Origin: Pectobacterium fontis
GTDB lineage: Bacteria; Pseudomonadota; Gammaproteobacteria; Enterobacterales; Enterobacteriaceae
Direction: 5' to 3'
Assembly (NCBI RefSeq): GCF_000803215.1
Contig: NZ_JSXC01000004.1
Location: 27,342 to 91,341 of the forward strand
Length of the DNA: 64,000 nt
In this document: positions 18,390 to 26,422 of the stretch, in pieces
How positions within the stretch are numbered: the first letter of the stretch is position 1
Layout of the letters: each line of letters starts with the position of its first letter
The notes under the pieces: model-generated
Database searches by the model: none
What the model saw: the letters and a program-made list of their open reading frames with translations, nothing else
What the model was told of the DNA's origin: nothing
Translations under genes and position numbers: made by a program

Positions 18390-19592
18390 ATGCCAGACAT
18401 TGCCGATCGACTTAAAAACATCGCTATTTCAGCGTCCGTTGCGATGACGCAAAAAGCGCGCGACCTCACCGCACAGGGAATTGACGTGGTGGGACTTTCC
18501 ACTGGCGAGCCAGATTTTCCGACCCCGCCGCACGCCATTGAAGCCGCTTACGCTGCTGCGTTGGCTGGCGACACGCGTTACCCGCCAATCGACGGCACGC
18601 CCGCGCTGCGCGCCGCTATTCAGCGCAAATTCAAACGTGATAACGGGTTGGATTATGACATCAGCCAGATCATCACCACTGGCGGCGCACGGCAGATGAT
18701 TTTCAATGCCATGATGGCAACATTGAACCCCGGTGATGAAGTGGTGATCCCCACACCATCGTGGATCAGCTATGCCGATATCGTGAAATTCGCCGGGGCA
18801 ACCCCCATTCCGGTGCCGTGTTATGAAGAAAATGGCTTTAAGCCGCTGCCTGCCGATATCGCCGCCGCCATCACGGATAAAACTAAATGGCTGCTACTCA
18901 ACTATCCGAGCAACCCCACCGGTTCCGTCGCCAGTCGCGAAGAGTTGCAAGGCATTGCCGATGTGATGCTGGATAATCCGCATGTCTGGATCCTGACTGA
19001 CGATATTTATGAACACCTGATTTATGACGACTGCGTTTTCCTGACCCTCGCGCAGGTAGAGCCTCGCTTGTATGACCGGGTGCTGACGGTGAATGGCGTC
19101 TCGAAAGCGTATTCGATGACCGGCTGGCGTCTCGGCTTCTGTGGCGGCCCGGCTCCGCTGATTAAAGCGATGAGTAATGTCAATACCCAGAATGCCGGAG
19201 GGATCACCACGCTGACGCAGGCGGCGGCGATTGCGGTTCTGGATGGCCCACAGGATCTGCTGAAAGAACGCGCCGCCATCTATCGCGAACGACGCGATTT
19301 CGTGCTGGCGAAGCTGGCTGAAATTCCTGGTCTGGTGTGTCACAAACCGCAGGGTGCCTTTTATTTGTTTGTGAATATCGCCGCGTTTATGGGGAAAACC
19401 AGCGCAGGTGGGCGGCAGATTAACAGCGACGCCGACTTTGTGATGGCGTTGATTGAAGAACAGTACGTGGTGACGGTTCAGGGAGCGGCATACGGTATGA
19501 GTCCCTATATCCGTCTCTCGTATGCCACCAGCATGGAACGACTGCAAACTGGCTGCGAGCGTCTCGCCGCCTTTTGCGCAGGGTGTCAGTAA
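18390..19592 (+). CDS. Pyridoxal-phosphate aminotransferase, class I (aspartate aminotransferase-like)
   Basis: This 400-residue fold-type I aminotransferase of the bacterial aspartate-aminotransferase gamma subgroup shows LSTGEPDFPTP, TTGGARQMIFN, NYPSNPTGS, TDDIYEHL and the PLP-lysine motif SKAYSMTGWRLG. The substrate-carboxylate arginine region SPYIRLSYATS lies near the C-terminus. It would transfer an amino group between an amino acid and a 2-oxo acid. It is divergent from the Nac-like gene and lies next to an amino-acid transporter and pxp genes, so a role in amino-acid catabolism is likely. The exact substrate is unknown. Confidence 0.9.
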   Translation: MPDIADRLKNIAISASVAMTQKARDLTAQGIDVVGLSTGEPDFPTPPHAIEAAYAAALAGDTRYPPIDGTPALRAAIQRKFKRDNGLDYDISQIITTGGARQMIFNAMMATLNPGDEVVIPTPSWISYADIVKFAGATPIPVPCYEENGFKPLPADIAAAITDKTKWLLLNYPSNPTGSVASREELQGIADVMLDNPHVWILTDDIYEHLIYDDCVFLTLAQVEPRLYDRVLTVNGVSKAYSMTGWRLGFCGGPAPLIKAMSNVNTQNAGGITTLTQAAAIAVLDGPQDLLKERAAIYRERRDFVLAKLAEIPGLVCHKPQGAFYLFVNIAAFMGKTSAGGRQINSDADFVMALIEEQYVVTVQGAAYGMSPYIRLSYATSMERLQTGCERLAAFCAGCQ

Positions 19593-19643
19593 GCGTGAAT
19601 CCCGACTGGCGTTCCGCTTAGTCGAATGATGATAACGTCCCTC

Positions 19644-19690
19644 GCAGCCCGGATAAGGCATTGATGCCAACATCCGGGCTGCAACATTTT
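19644..19690 (+). terminator. REP/PU-like hairpin with T-tail after the aminotransferase gene
   Basis: An 11-bp stem (GCAGCCCGGAT and its complement) encloses a smaller GGCA/TGCC hairpin and is followed by ATTTTT. The arrangement GGATAAGGC...GCC...ATCC closely resembles enterobacterial REP (PU) sequences. It may act both as a terminator and as a repetitive palindrome. Confidence 0.7.
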
Positions 19691-19735
19691 TCCCTCACCC
19701 GAACTCTCAATATCAGCAATATCAGCCGCAAAAAA

Positions 19736-19764
19736 AGCCCGACAGCCTTAACGCCTGTCGGGCT
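19736..19764 (-). terminator. Rho-independent terminator of the pxp operon
   Basis: A perfect 10-bp stem (AGCCCGACAG and its complement) with a 9-nt loop is followed on the minus strand by a run of T from 19735 downwards. It lies 21 bp after the pxpA-like stop codon. Confidence 0.87.
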
Positions 19765-19785
19765 TAGACAACAATGTGCCCCATC

Positions 19786-20559
19786 CTACTGCTGCAATAC
19801 CTCTGCGGCTGGAGCCACGACGCTGCCGCAGGCTTCAATCTCACTGCGTACCATCTGCGCCAGCGCCAATGAACCCGGTGTGTCACTGTGAATCAAAATC
19901 GAGCGGGCGCGCACCGCCAGATGATGCCCTTCAATGGTGGTCACGGTGCCTTCCTGCAAAAACTGGCGAACGCGCCCGCGAACAGCCCCCTCTTCTTGAA
20001 TCACTGCACCCGGCTTGCCGCGTGGCACCAAACGCCCGGTGGCATCGTAGGCCCGATCGGCGAGAAACAACGTTAGCCCTGCTAAACCAACACTTTTCGC
20101 CGCCTGCTCAATAATGGTGTCCGGCTGGGAAAAAATAATCAGTGCCGGATCAAGGCGATGAATCGCCAGCATCACCTGACGCGCCAGCGCCACATCGCGG
20201 TTGATCATATTGCCCATTGCCGCGTGAAAACTCACATGCGATACCACCGTCCCTTCACATTTTGCAATCGCCTGTAACGCGCCAATCTGGTACATCACCT
20301 GCTGGCAGATCTCATCGGGGGTAAAGGCCATCTCTTTGCGCCCAAATCCGAGCCTGTCCGGTAGCCCCGGATGCGCACCAATCCCCACACCCCGGCGCTT
20401 CGCCAGACGCACCATTTGCGTCATGATCGCCGGATCCCCCGCATGAAAACCGCAGGCAATATTGGCCGACGAGACAACCTGCATCAGGGCTTCATCGTCA
20501 CAGAGCTGATACACGCCAAAACCCTCTCCCATATCGGAGTTCACATCTATTTTCATCAT
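19786..20559 (-). CDS. pxpA: LamB/YcsF family protein (PxpA-like, altered motif)
   Basis: This 257-residue protein belongs to the family of 5-oxoprolinase subunit A, which with PxpB/PxpC hydrolyses 5-oxo-L-proline to glutamate using ATP. The N-terminal KIDVNSDMGEGFG, the SANIACGFHAGDPAIM metal-site region, GAHPGLPDRLGFGR and ADRAYDATGRLVPRG are well conserved. The usual HVKPHGALYN motif, however, reads HVSFHAAMGN (residues 108-117), losing the lysine and proline. The symbol is therefore by homology only. It is the last gene of the binding-protein/pxpB/pxpC/pxpA operon, 6 bp after pxpC. Confidence 0.85.
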   Translation of the reverse strand: MMKIDVNSDMGEGFGVYQLCDDEALMQVVSSANIACGFHAGDPAIMTQMVRLAKRRGVGIGAHPGLPDRLGFGRKEMAFTPDEICQQVMYQIGALQAIAKCEGTVVSHVSFHAAMGNMINRDVALARQVMLAIHRLDPALIIFSQPDTIIEQAAKSVGLAGLTLFLADRAYDATGRLVPRGKPGAVIQEEGAVRGRVRQFLQEGTVTTIEGHHLAVRARSILIHSDTPGSLALAQMVRSEIEACGSVVAPAAEVLQQ

Positions 20560-20565
20560 CGGTCA

Positions 20566-21549
20566 TTACCCATTCACGTTAATAAGTGAACGCGAAAAAT
20601 CGCGCAACCGTGCCAGCCAGCGTTCGGTCGCCTGCCGCGCAACGATAGCCTGTTTCGCATCGCTCTGGATTAACTGAATCGACTGCCCGGCCTGTAGCTG
20701 ACCCAGCCGCCAAAGATCTTCTTCAATCACGCAGGCAATTTTGGGATAGCCCCCTGCGGTATTCGCATCGCTTAATTGAATGATCGGCTCTCCTGCTGGC
20801 GGCACCTGTACAATGCCTGGGATCAGCCCGTATGAACGCATCTCAATCGTGCTGGAGGGGAAAATCGGCTCACCGGAAAGACGGTAGCCAGTGCGATTAC
20901 TTTGACGAGATATCTGCCACGGCTGCTGCCAGAAACGCGCATGATCCGCCGCGAACAGCGCATACTCACCAGAGGGCATCGCCCGTACTGGCACAACGCC
21001 ATTCACCGGCGCGGCAAACACCTCACGCAGCGCCAGTTCCGGCGGCTCAATGCCTATGCCGCCTTCCGGCAACGGCTTGCTCGTTATCCGGCCGAGAGGC
21101 AGTCGATCTCCGGCCTCCAGCGGGCGACCGTCAATGCCACCAAACCCGCCACGCAGCGCGGTACTGCGCGAGCCTAACACCTCCGGCACATCAATGCCGC
21201 CTGCCACACAGAGATACCCCCGCGTACCGGAACGGGGATAGCGCAACTCCAGCACCTGGCCTTTTTTCACCTGACAGCCCCACCAGGGCGGCAGATCGCG
21301 ATCATCCAGCCGTGCCCGACAATCCGCTCCGGTCAATGCAATGGTTGTCGTTTCATGAAAGCGCACGCGAAACGGAAACATTTGCACTTCAATTGCCGCA
21401 GCGTTGTCATTATTTCCCAGCAGCGCATTCCCAGCCCGCAAAGCCAGCGGATCCATGGCACCACTGACCGATACCCCAAGGTGGCGGAAACTCAAACGCC
21501 CCAAATCCTGTACCGTGTTTAGCGCACCCGTGCGTTCGATTTCGATCAC
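20566..21549 (-). CDS. pxpC: 5-oxoprolinase subunit C-like (KipA/allophanate hydrolase domain)
   Basis: This 327-residue protein is homologous to PxpC/KipA, whose domain (AHS2) is also found in urea amidolyase. Family motifs include TVQDLGRLSFRHLGVSVSGAMDP at the N-terminus, NDNAAAIEVQ, LCVAGGIDVPEVLGSRST and the C-terminal LSDANTAGGYPKIACVIEEDLWRLGQL. It acts with PxpB and PxpA. Its start overlaps the pxpB stop (ATGA), so the two are translationally coupled. Confidence 0.92.
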   Translation of the reverse strand: MIEIERTGALNTVQDLGRLSFRHLGVSVSGAMDPLALRAGNALLGNNDNAAAIEVQMFPFRVRFHETTTIALTGADCRARLDDRDLPPWWGCQVKKGQVLELRYPRSGTRGYLCVAGGIDVPEVLGSRSTALRGGFGGIDGRPLEAGDRLPLGRITSKPLPEGGIGIEPPELALREVFAAPVNGVVPVRAMPSGEYALFAADHARFWQQPWQISRQSNRTGYRLSGEPIFPSSTIEMRSYGLIPGIVQVPPAGEPIIQLSDANTAGGYPKIACVIEEDLWRLGQLQAGQSIQLIQSDAKQAIVARQATERWLARLRDFSRSLINVNG

Positions 21550-22235
21550 AGTTCGATCCTTTCGGGTAAAAAACGGATGTTATCGCCGGGAGCCATCAGC
21601 GCGGGGGGAGTCGCATGCGGATCAAACACCTCCAGTTCGGCATAACCAATCGCATTCCAGCCATTTGGCCCGGTTAGGACCGACACGCCCGTCTGCGCTC
21701 CACCAATGGTCACGGTTCCTTTGAGCATATTGAGTGACGGCACCTTTTTACGCGGCGTCGCCAGCAGAGGATCCAGACCATGCAGATAACCAAACCCCGG
21801 CGCACTGCCCACCGCCACAACCGTGTACTGTCCCTGATAATGGCGGCGGATCACCTCTTTTTCCGTAAAACCGGTGTGGCGGCATACCGCGTCAAGATCG
21901 CTGGCCAACTCGCCACCGTAGTGCACCGGAATCTCAATCAACGTTCCCTGTGGCTGCACTTCCCGCGCTTCTCGCCAGTATTCGCGTAGCCGCTGCGGGA
22001 ATGCGTCTGCTTCTTCTGGCGTCTGCTTGAGCAACACCAGTAAATTGGTGACGCCGGGGATCAGCGCGTCGACGTCATCACACTGTGAGAGGATTTGCTC
22101 CAGAGACCAGATACGCCGTTGAGTCGCCAGACTAAATTCCCCCGTTGCTTCCACCAGCCAGGCACGGCTCCCCATGGTTGAGAGCGTGATATCCGCCCCT
22201 AAAGAAACCGACGCGTGTTGCTCTAACCAGGCCAT
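21546..22235 (-). CDS. pxpB: 5-oxoprolinase subunit B-like (KipI/allophanate hydrolase domain)
   Basis: This 229-residue AHS1-domain protein is homologous to PxpB/KipI. It shows the conserved AVGSAPGFGYLHGLDP, TPRKKVPSLNMLKGTVTIGGAQTGV and GWNAIGYAELEVFDP segments. It forms a complex with PxpC. The gene follows the periplasmic binding protein gene by 2 bp and overlaps pxpC by 4 bp, so all four genes form one transcription unit. Confidence 0.92.
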   Translation of the reverse strand: MAWLEQHASVSLGADITLSTMGSRAWLVEATGEFSLATQRRIWSLEQILSQCDDVDALIPGVTNLLVLLKQTPEEADAFPQRLREYWREAREVQPQGTLIEIPVHYGGELASDLDAVCRHTGFTEKEVIRRHYQGQYTVVAVGSAPGFGYLHGLDPLLATPRKKVPSLNMLKGTVTIGGAQTGVSVLTGPNGWNAIGYAELEVFDPHATPPALMAPGDNIRFLPERIEL

Positions 22236-22237
22236 AA

Positions 22238-23074
22238 TTATTCCAGCGGTTCAAATTTCAGGTTCGACAATGGCTGTACGCGCTCCTCTCGCACCATCTT
22301 GTACTCGGTATTTGGCCCAATCCAGGTATCCCAGATGTTGTCGATGGTGCCATCGCTATCCATGGTTTTCAGGCTGGTATTAACCGCATTAAGCAGCGCA
22401 GGTTCGTCACGCTTCATGCCCACACCAATCGGCTCCAGCGCCATCGGCTCTTTGATCATCGCAAGCTCGATGCCGTCTTTTTTCGCCTGAGAGATCATCT
22501 TGATGCCGGTCATGGTGTTGGTCACAAAACCCACCACTTTGTTTTGTTCCAGCGCGAGGAAAGCGGATGCCGAATCCTGGAAGGTCACCGCATTGCCGCC
22601 TTTAATATGAATCGACTGCTCAGACGTGGTGCCTTTGGTCGCGCTGATGCGCTTGCCTTTAAAATCGGCGAGCGTTTTATCCGCATTATCTTTTTTCACC
22701 ACCAGCATCTCTTTGGCGACATAGTACGGGTCGCTGAACTGGATCTGATTGCCGCGTGTTTTGGTGTAAGCGAGGTTAGCGATCAACACATCGGCACGAC
22801 CCGTTGCAATCACCGCAATCCGCGCCTCGACGGAAGTGGGAACCAGGGTTAATTTCAGCCCCATTTTCTGCGCCAGCGCGGTACACAGGTCCACATCCAT
22901 GCCCACCAGTTGGCGCGTTTTCGCATCCGGTGATGAGAACGGCGGCACGTCGGAATAGACTGCACATTTCAGATCGCCACGCGCAGTGATATCCGAGAGC
23001 AGATCCGCATTGGCTCCAATACTGGTCAGTAAAAGTGGCAATACCAGAGCAGAAGATAATTTTTTTACTGTCAT
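22238..23074 (-). CDS. Amino-acid ABC transporter periplasmic binding protein
   Basis: This 278-residue family-3 solute-binding protein begins with a Sec signal peptide (MTVKKLSSALVLPLLLTSIGANA). The binding-fold motifs are PPFSSPDAKTRQLVGMDVDLCTALAQKMG, IANLAYTKTRGNQIQFSDPYY and GKRISATKGTTSEQSI. It probably delivers its ligand to the permeases and ATPase at 13495-15697, which lack their own binding protein. Co-transcription with pxpBCA suggests the ligand feeds the PxpABC-like enzyme (5-oxoproline or a related amide). That link is inference. Confidence 0.9.
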   Translation of the reverse strand: MTVKKLSSALVLPLLLTSIGANADLLSDITARGDLKCAVYSDVPPFSSPDAKTRQLVGMDVDLCTALAQKMGLKLTLVPTSVEARIAVIATGRADVLIANLAYTKTRGNQIQFSDPYYVAKEMLVVKKDNADKTLADFKGKRISATKGTTSEQSIHIKGGNAVTFQDSASAFLALEQNKVVGFVTNTMTGIKMISQAKKDGIELAMIKEPMALEPIGVGMKRDEPALLNAVNTSLKTMDSDGTIDNIWDTWIGPNTEYKMVREERVQPLSNLKFEPLE

Positions 23075-23368
23075 GATGTTTTCCCCAAAGTGTTAACTCG
23101 TTGAATACACGCCTTTGTATTGCCAGATTTCATGCGGTATGGCAGACCGTACACATTGGAATATACGGGCTTTATTTTCGACGGTATAAGAGGGAAACCC
23201 TGTCGCGAGATACACAATTTATATGACAGATAGCACGCGCCAATACACCGTCACAGGAATAAGAAAAGGTTATTCAGACAGAGGAAAATTATCTTATCAG
23301 CGTACTTTCCGCGCGTTCTAAGGTGGAGTTTCATCACACCTGTATGTCGTAAAATCAAAGGTAAGATA

Positions 23369-24286
23369 ATGAATGCCAAACTCGGGATGCTGCTGAAGAT
23401 AATGTCGGCGCTGTGCGCAACATTAATGCTTGCCTGCGTCAAAGGGCTGAACGGCGCCATCCCCACCGGAGAAGTGATTTTTTTCCGTTCCTTCGTCGCG
23501 TTATTTCCCCTGCTGCTATGGTTAAAGCTACAGGGCAACGTAATGAAAAGCATCAAAACCCGAAATATTTTCGGCCATGTGATTCGCGGTTTTTCCGGCA
23601 CCGGTGGTATGTATTTCAACTATCTGGCGCTGGTTTATATTTCGCTGGCCGATGCCACCGCGATCAGCTATGCCGCTCCGCTATTTACCGTGTTGATGGC
23701 AGCACTGCTGCTGAAAGAAAACGTCCGTTTTTCCCGCTGGCTGGCAGTGGTTGTCGGCTTTAGCGGCATCGTCATTATGCTGTCATCAAACCTGACGCTG
23801 GGCCACGCGTTACGCACATCGGGGCTAACGCTTGACGGCACGGCCTTAGGAGCCGTGTTTGCACTGCTGGCGGCGCTCTGTGCTGCAACGTCCAATGTGC
23901 AAATCCGCTTTCTAAACGGCATCGAGACACCCGGTGCTATCGTCTTCTATTTTTCGCTGATGACCACCTTGATTGGCCTGTCCACGGCGCTACTTGGCTG
24001 GGTGCGCCCAACGGGCTGGCAGTGGGCGTTGCTGATTGGCTGTGGTTTCTTTGGCGGTGTGGCGCAAATTCTGGTCACGCTCAGCCTGCGCTATGCCGAT
24101 GCCTCGCTGCTCGCGCCGTTTGATTACACTACGCTGGTGTGGTCGATGGTGATTGGCTATCTGTTTCTCGACAGCCTGCCGGGCGATGCCACGCTGATTG
24201 GCGCTGCTATCGTAGCCATCTCTGGGATCTTCACCATCTGGTGCGATCAGCGCCAACGTAAAGGGCAAATCATGCGTTCATCATAA
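23369..24286 (+). CDS. EamA-family (DMT) transporter
   Basis: This 305-residue inner-membrane protein has about ten hydrophobic helices and two EamA repeats. The first repeat ends near AVVVGFSGIVIMLSSNLTL; the second contains YADASLLAPFDYTTLVWSMVIGYLFLDSLP. EamA proteins export or import metabolites; the substrate is not predictable here. The start ATG has AAGGTAAG just upstream. It converges with accC across a terminator hairpin. Confidence 0.9.
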   Translation: MNAKLGMLLKIMSALCATLMLACVKGLNGAIPTGEVIFFRSFVALFPLLLWLKLQGNVMKSIKTRNIFGHVIRGFSGTGGMYFNYLALVYISLADATAISYAAPLFTVLMAALLLKENVRFSRWLAVVVGFSGIVIMLSSNLTLGHALRTSGLTLDGTALGAVFALLAALCAATSNVQIRFLNGIETPGAIVFYFSLMTTLIGLSTALLGWVRPTGWQWALLIGCGFFGGVAQILVTLSLRYADASLLAPFDYTTLVWSMVIGYLFLDSLPGDATLIGAAIVAISGIFTIWCDQRQRKGQIMRSS

Positions 24287-24303
24287 CGTTACGGAGTTTG
24301 GTA

Positions 24304-24357
24304 CCCCCCGGTATCTCGATTAAACGATCGACATTAGATACCGGAGGGGGAATTTTT
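24304..24357. terminator. Terminator hairpin between the EamA gene and accC, derived from the 115-bp repeat
   Basis: A 13-nt arm CCCCCCGGTATCT pairs with the segment at 24336-24350 apart from one bulged base. AATTTTT follows for the plus strand. The left arm and loop (about 24304-24332) match the end of the 115-bp repeat family at 8943-9057, read in reverse. The hairpin thus seems built from a partial repeat copy. Confidence 0.75.
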
Positions 24358-24367
24358 CAGGCAGGGA

Positions 24368-25717
24368 TTACTTCTCGTGTAGACCGAGTTTCTTTTCCAG
24401 ATAGTGGATGTTGGTGCCGCCCTGTTGGAATTTCTCGTCGTTCATGATGCGTATTTGCAAACCCACGTTGGTTTTGATGCCATCAATGATCAGTTCCTGC
24501 AATGCATTGTTGATACGTGCCATCGCCACATCACGGTTCTCGCCAAAGCAAATCAGCTTGCCGATCATTGAGTCATAGTATGGCGGTACAGTGTAACCAG
24601 CGTAAATATGTGATTCCCAGCGCACGCCAAAACCGCCCGGCGCATGGAAACGGGTGATTTTACCCGGGCTAGGCAAAAAGGTGTGCGGGTCTTCGGCGTT
24701 GATACGGCACTCCACCGCATGGCCTTTCACCACCACGTCCTCCTGTTTGATCGACAGCGGCTGACCAGCAGCGATACGCAACTGTGCTTTGATCAAGTCT
24801 ACGCCCGTGATCATTTCGGTAACCGGGTGTTCCACCTGAATACGGGTGTTCATTTCGATGAAATAGAACTCGCCATTTTCGAACAGGAACTCAAAGGTCC
24901 CTGCGCCACGGTAGCCGATATCGACACAAGCTTTGGCACAACGCTCACCGATGTCGCGACGCAGTTCCGGCGTAATGCCGGGCGCTGGCGCTTCTTCGAC
25001 CACTTTCTGGTGGCGGCGCTGCATGGAACAGTCACGCTCGGCAAGATAGATGGCATTACCCAGGCCGTCTGACAGTACCTGAATCTCGATATGACGCGGA
25101 TTCTCCAGGTATTTCTCCATGTACACCATGTCATTGTTGAACGCCGCTTTGGCTTCAGCTTTGGTCATGGCAATGGACTGCGCCAGCTCCGCATCACTGC
25201 GAACCACGCGCATACCGCGACCGCCGCCGCCACCGGACGCCTTGATGATCACCGGGTAGCCGATGCGTTTGGCATGCGCACGGTTAACGTCCATGTCATC
25301 ACCCAGCGGGCCGTCGGAACCCGGAACAGTCGGTACGCCCGCTTTCTTCATCGCGGTAATCGCAGACACTTTATCGCCCATCAGGCGGATGGTGTCGGCT
25401 TTCGGGCCGATGAAAACAAAGCCGGACTCTTCAACCTGCTCGGCAAAGCTGGCGTTCTCGGAGAGGAAACCATAGCCAGGATGAATAGCCTCCGCACCGG
25501 TAATCTCAGCGGCGCTGATGATGGCAGGAATATTCAGATAACTGTTTACGGACGGTGCCGCGCCAATACAGACCGTTTCATCGGCCAGGAGGACGTGTTT
25601 TAAATCGCGATCCGCCGTGGAGTGTACCGCGACGGTCTTGATGCCCAGTTCTTTACAGGCACGAAGAATACGCAGAGCAATTTCGCCGCGGTTGGCGATG
25701 ACAATTTTATCCAACAT
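24368..25717 (-). CDS. accC: Biotin carboxylase AccC
   Basis: This 449-residue ATP-grasp enzyme carboxylates the biotin on AccB, the first half-reaction of acetyl-CoA carboxylase. Residues 1-449 follow E. coli AccC closely, including [18 protein letters not shown], the ATP loop [23 protein letters not shown] and [14 protein letters not shown]. The start at 25717 gives exactly the E. coli length; an upstream in-frame start overlaps accB. It follows accB by 10 bp. Its surroundings differ from the E. coli aroQ-accB-accC locus, so a second copy elsewhere is possible. Confidence 0.95.
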   Translation of the reverse strand: MLDKIVIANRGEIALRILRACKELGIKTVAVHSTADRDLKHVLLADETVCIGAAPSVNSYLNIPAIISAAEITGAEAIHPGYGFLSENASFAEQVEESGFVFIGPKADTIRLMGDKVSAITAMKKAGVPTVPGSDGPLGDDMDVNRAHAKRIGYPVIIKASGGGGGRGMRVVRSDAELAQSIAMTKAEAKAAFNNDMVYMEKYLENPRHIEIQVLSDGLGNAIYLAERDCSMQRRHQKVVEEAPAPGITPELRRDIGERCAKACVDIGYRGAGTFEFLFENGEFYFIEMNTRIQVEHPVTEMITGVDLIKAQLRIAAGQPLSIKQEDVVVKGHAVECRINAEDPHTFLPSPGKITRFHAPGGFGVRWESHIYAGYTVPPYYDSMIGKLICFGENRDVAMARINNALQELIIDGIKTNVGLQIRIMNDEKFQQGGTNIHYLEKKLGLHEK

Positions 25718-25727
25718 GTGCGCCTCG

Positions 25728-26183
25728 TTATTCGATGATGACCAGCGGCTCGTCAAACTCTACCGGCTGGCCGCTTTCGAGCAGAATGGCTTTCACCACG
25801 CCCGCTTTGTCGGCTTCAATCTGGTTCATCATTTTCATGGCTTCAACGATGCACAGAGTATCGCCAACGTTGACGTTCTGACCGATTTCACAGAACGCCT
25901 TCGCATCCGGGCTCGGGGTACGGTAGAAGGTTCCAACCATCGGGGAGCGCACAACGTGCCCCTTGATGGATGCAGTGGCTGGCTCTACTGCCACTGCGGC
26001 GGGTGCGATCGCGTTTGGCGGTGTCGATGGCGGCATAGCGGGCAACATATAGGCTTGTTGCACCGAAGGAACAGCGGCCTCGCGGCTAATACGTACCGAC
26101 TCTTCGCCCTCAGAAATTTCCAGTTCGGAGATACCTGACGCGGCGACCAGTTCGATCAGCTTTTTGATTTTATCAATATCCAT
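25728..26183 (-). CDS. accB: Biotin carboxyl carrier protein AccB
   Basis: This 151-residue carrier subunit of acetyl-CoA carboxylase has the N-terminal [34 protein letters not shown], a Pro/Ala-rich linker (about 36-75) and a C-terminal biotinyl domain with [11 protein letters not shown]. Lys117 of that motif is the biotin site. The linker is shorter and different from that of E. coli. The start has weak GGTC/GACCCC spacing, but the N-terminus matches the family. It is the first gene of accBC here, with no aroQ upstream. Confidence 0.95.
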   Translation of the reverse strand: MDIDKIKKLIELVAASGISELEISEGEESVRISREAAVPSVQQAYMLPAMPPSTPPNAIAPAAVAVEPATASIKGHVVRSPMVGTFYRTPSPDAKAFCEIGQNVNVGDTLCIVEAMKMMNQIEADKAGVVKAILLESGQPVEFDEPLVIIE

Positions 26184-26276
26184 AGGGGTCTCTGGGGTTC
26201 TGTACTGAAACTAAACCGATTTACACGCCGCTAACGACGGCCTTTCAGGACGAGGCTCCGCGATAAACCGCGTATT

Positions 26277-26312
26277 GCCAACGCACAAGCAGCTTGAAGT
26301 ATGACGGCTATA
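26277..26312. repeat. Partial copy of an enterobacterial intergenic palindrome
   Basis: GCCAACGCAC followed by CTTGAAGTATGACGGCTATA matches one end of the full element at 59003-59129 when that is read in reverse. Only about 36 bp remain. It lies about 95 bp upstream of accB, so it may sit in the accB promoter or leader. Confidence 0.6.
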
Positions 26313-26422
26313 AAAGAGGTTATATCAAAGCACAATGATAAACGGGACATACATAGTTCAGGTGGGGGCATAACGAAATACGAAGGTTCCCACAGCACCA
26401 GATGCTGTGGGAAAAGTGCCTA

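Noticed and set aside
18066..18447. Three overlapping frames in the LysR-aminotransferase gap
   Set aside because: They lie in a promoter region in different frames, have no protein-like composition, and one runs into the aminotransferase gene.
18894..19673. 259-residue minus-strand frame opposite the aminotransferase gene
   Set aside because: It mirrors the aminotransferase codons, with no family resemblance and no ribosome site.
20640..20820. CRISPR-like repeats
   Set aside because: I looked throughout for regularly spaced direct repeats and saw none here or elsewhere; the only repeats are palindromic intergenic elements.
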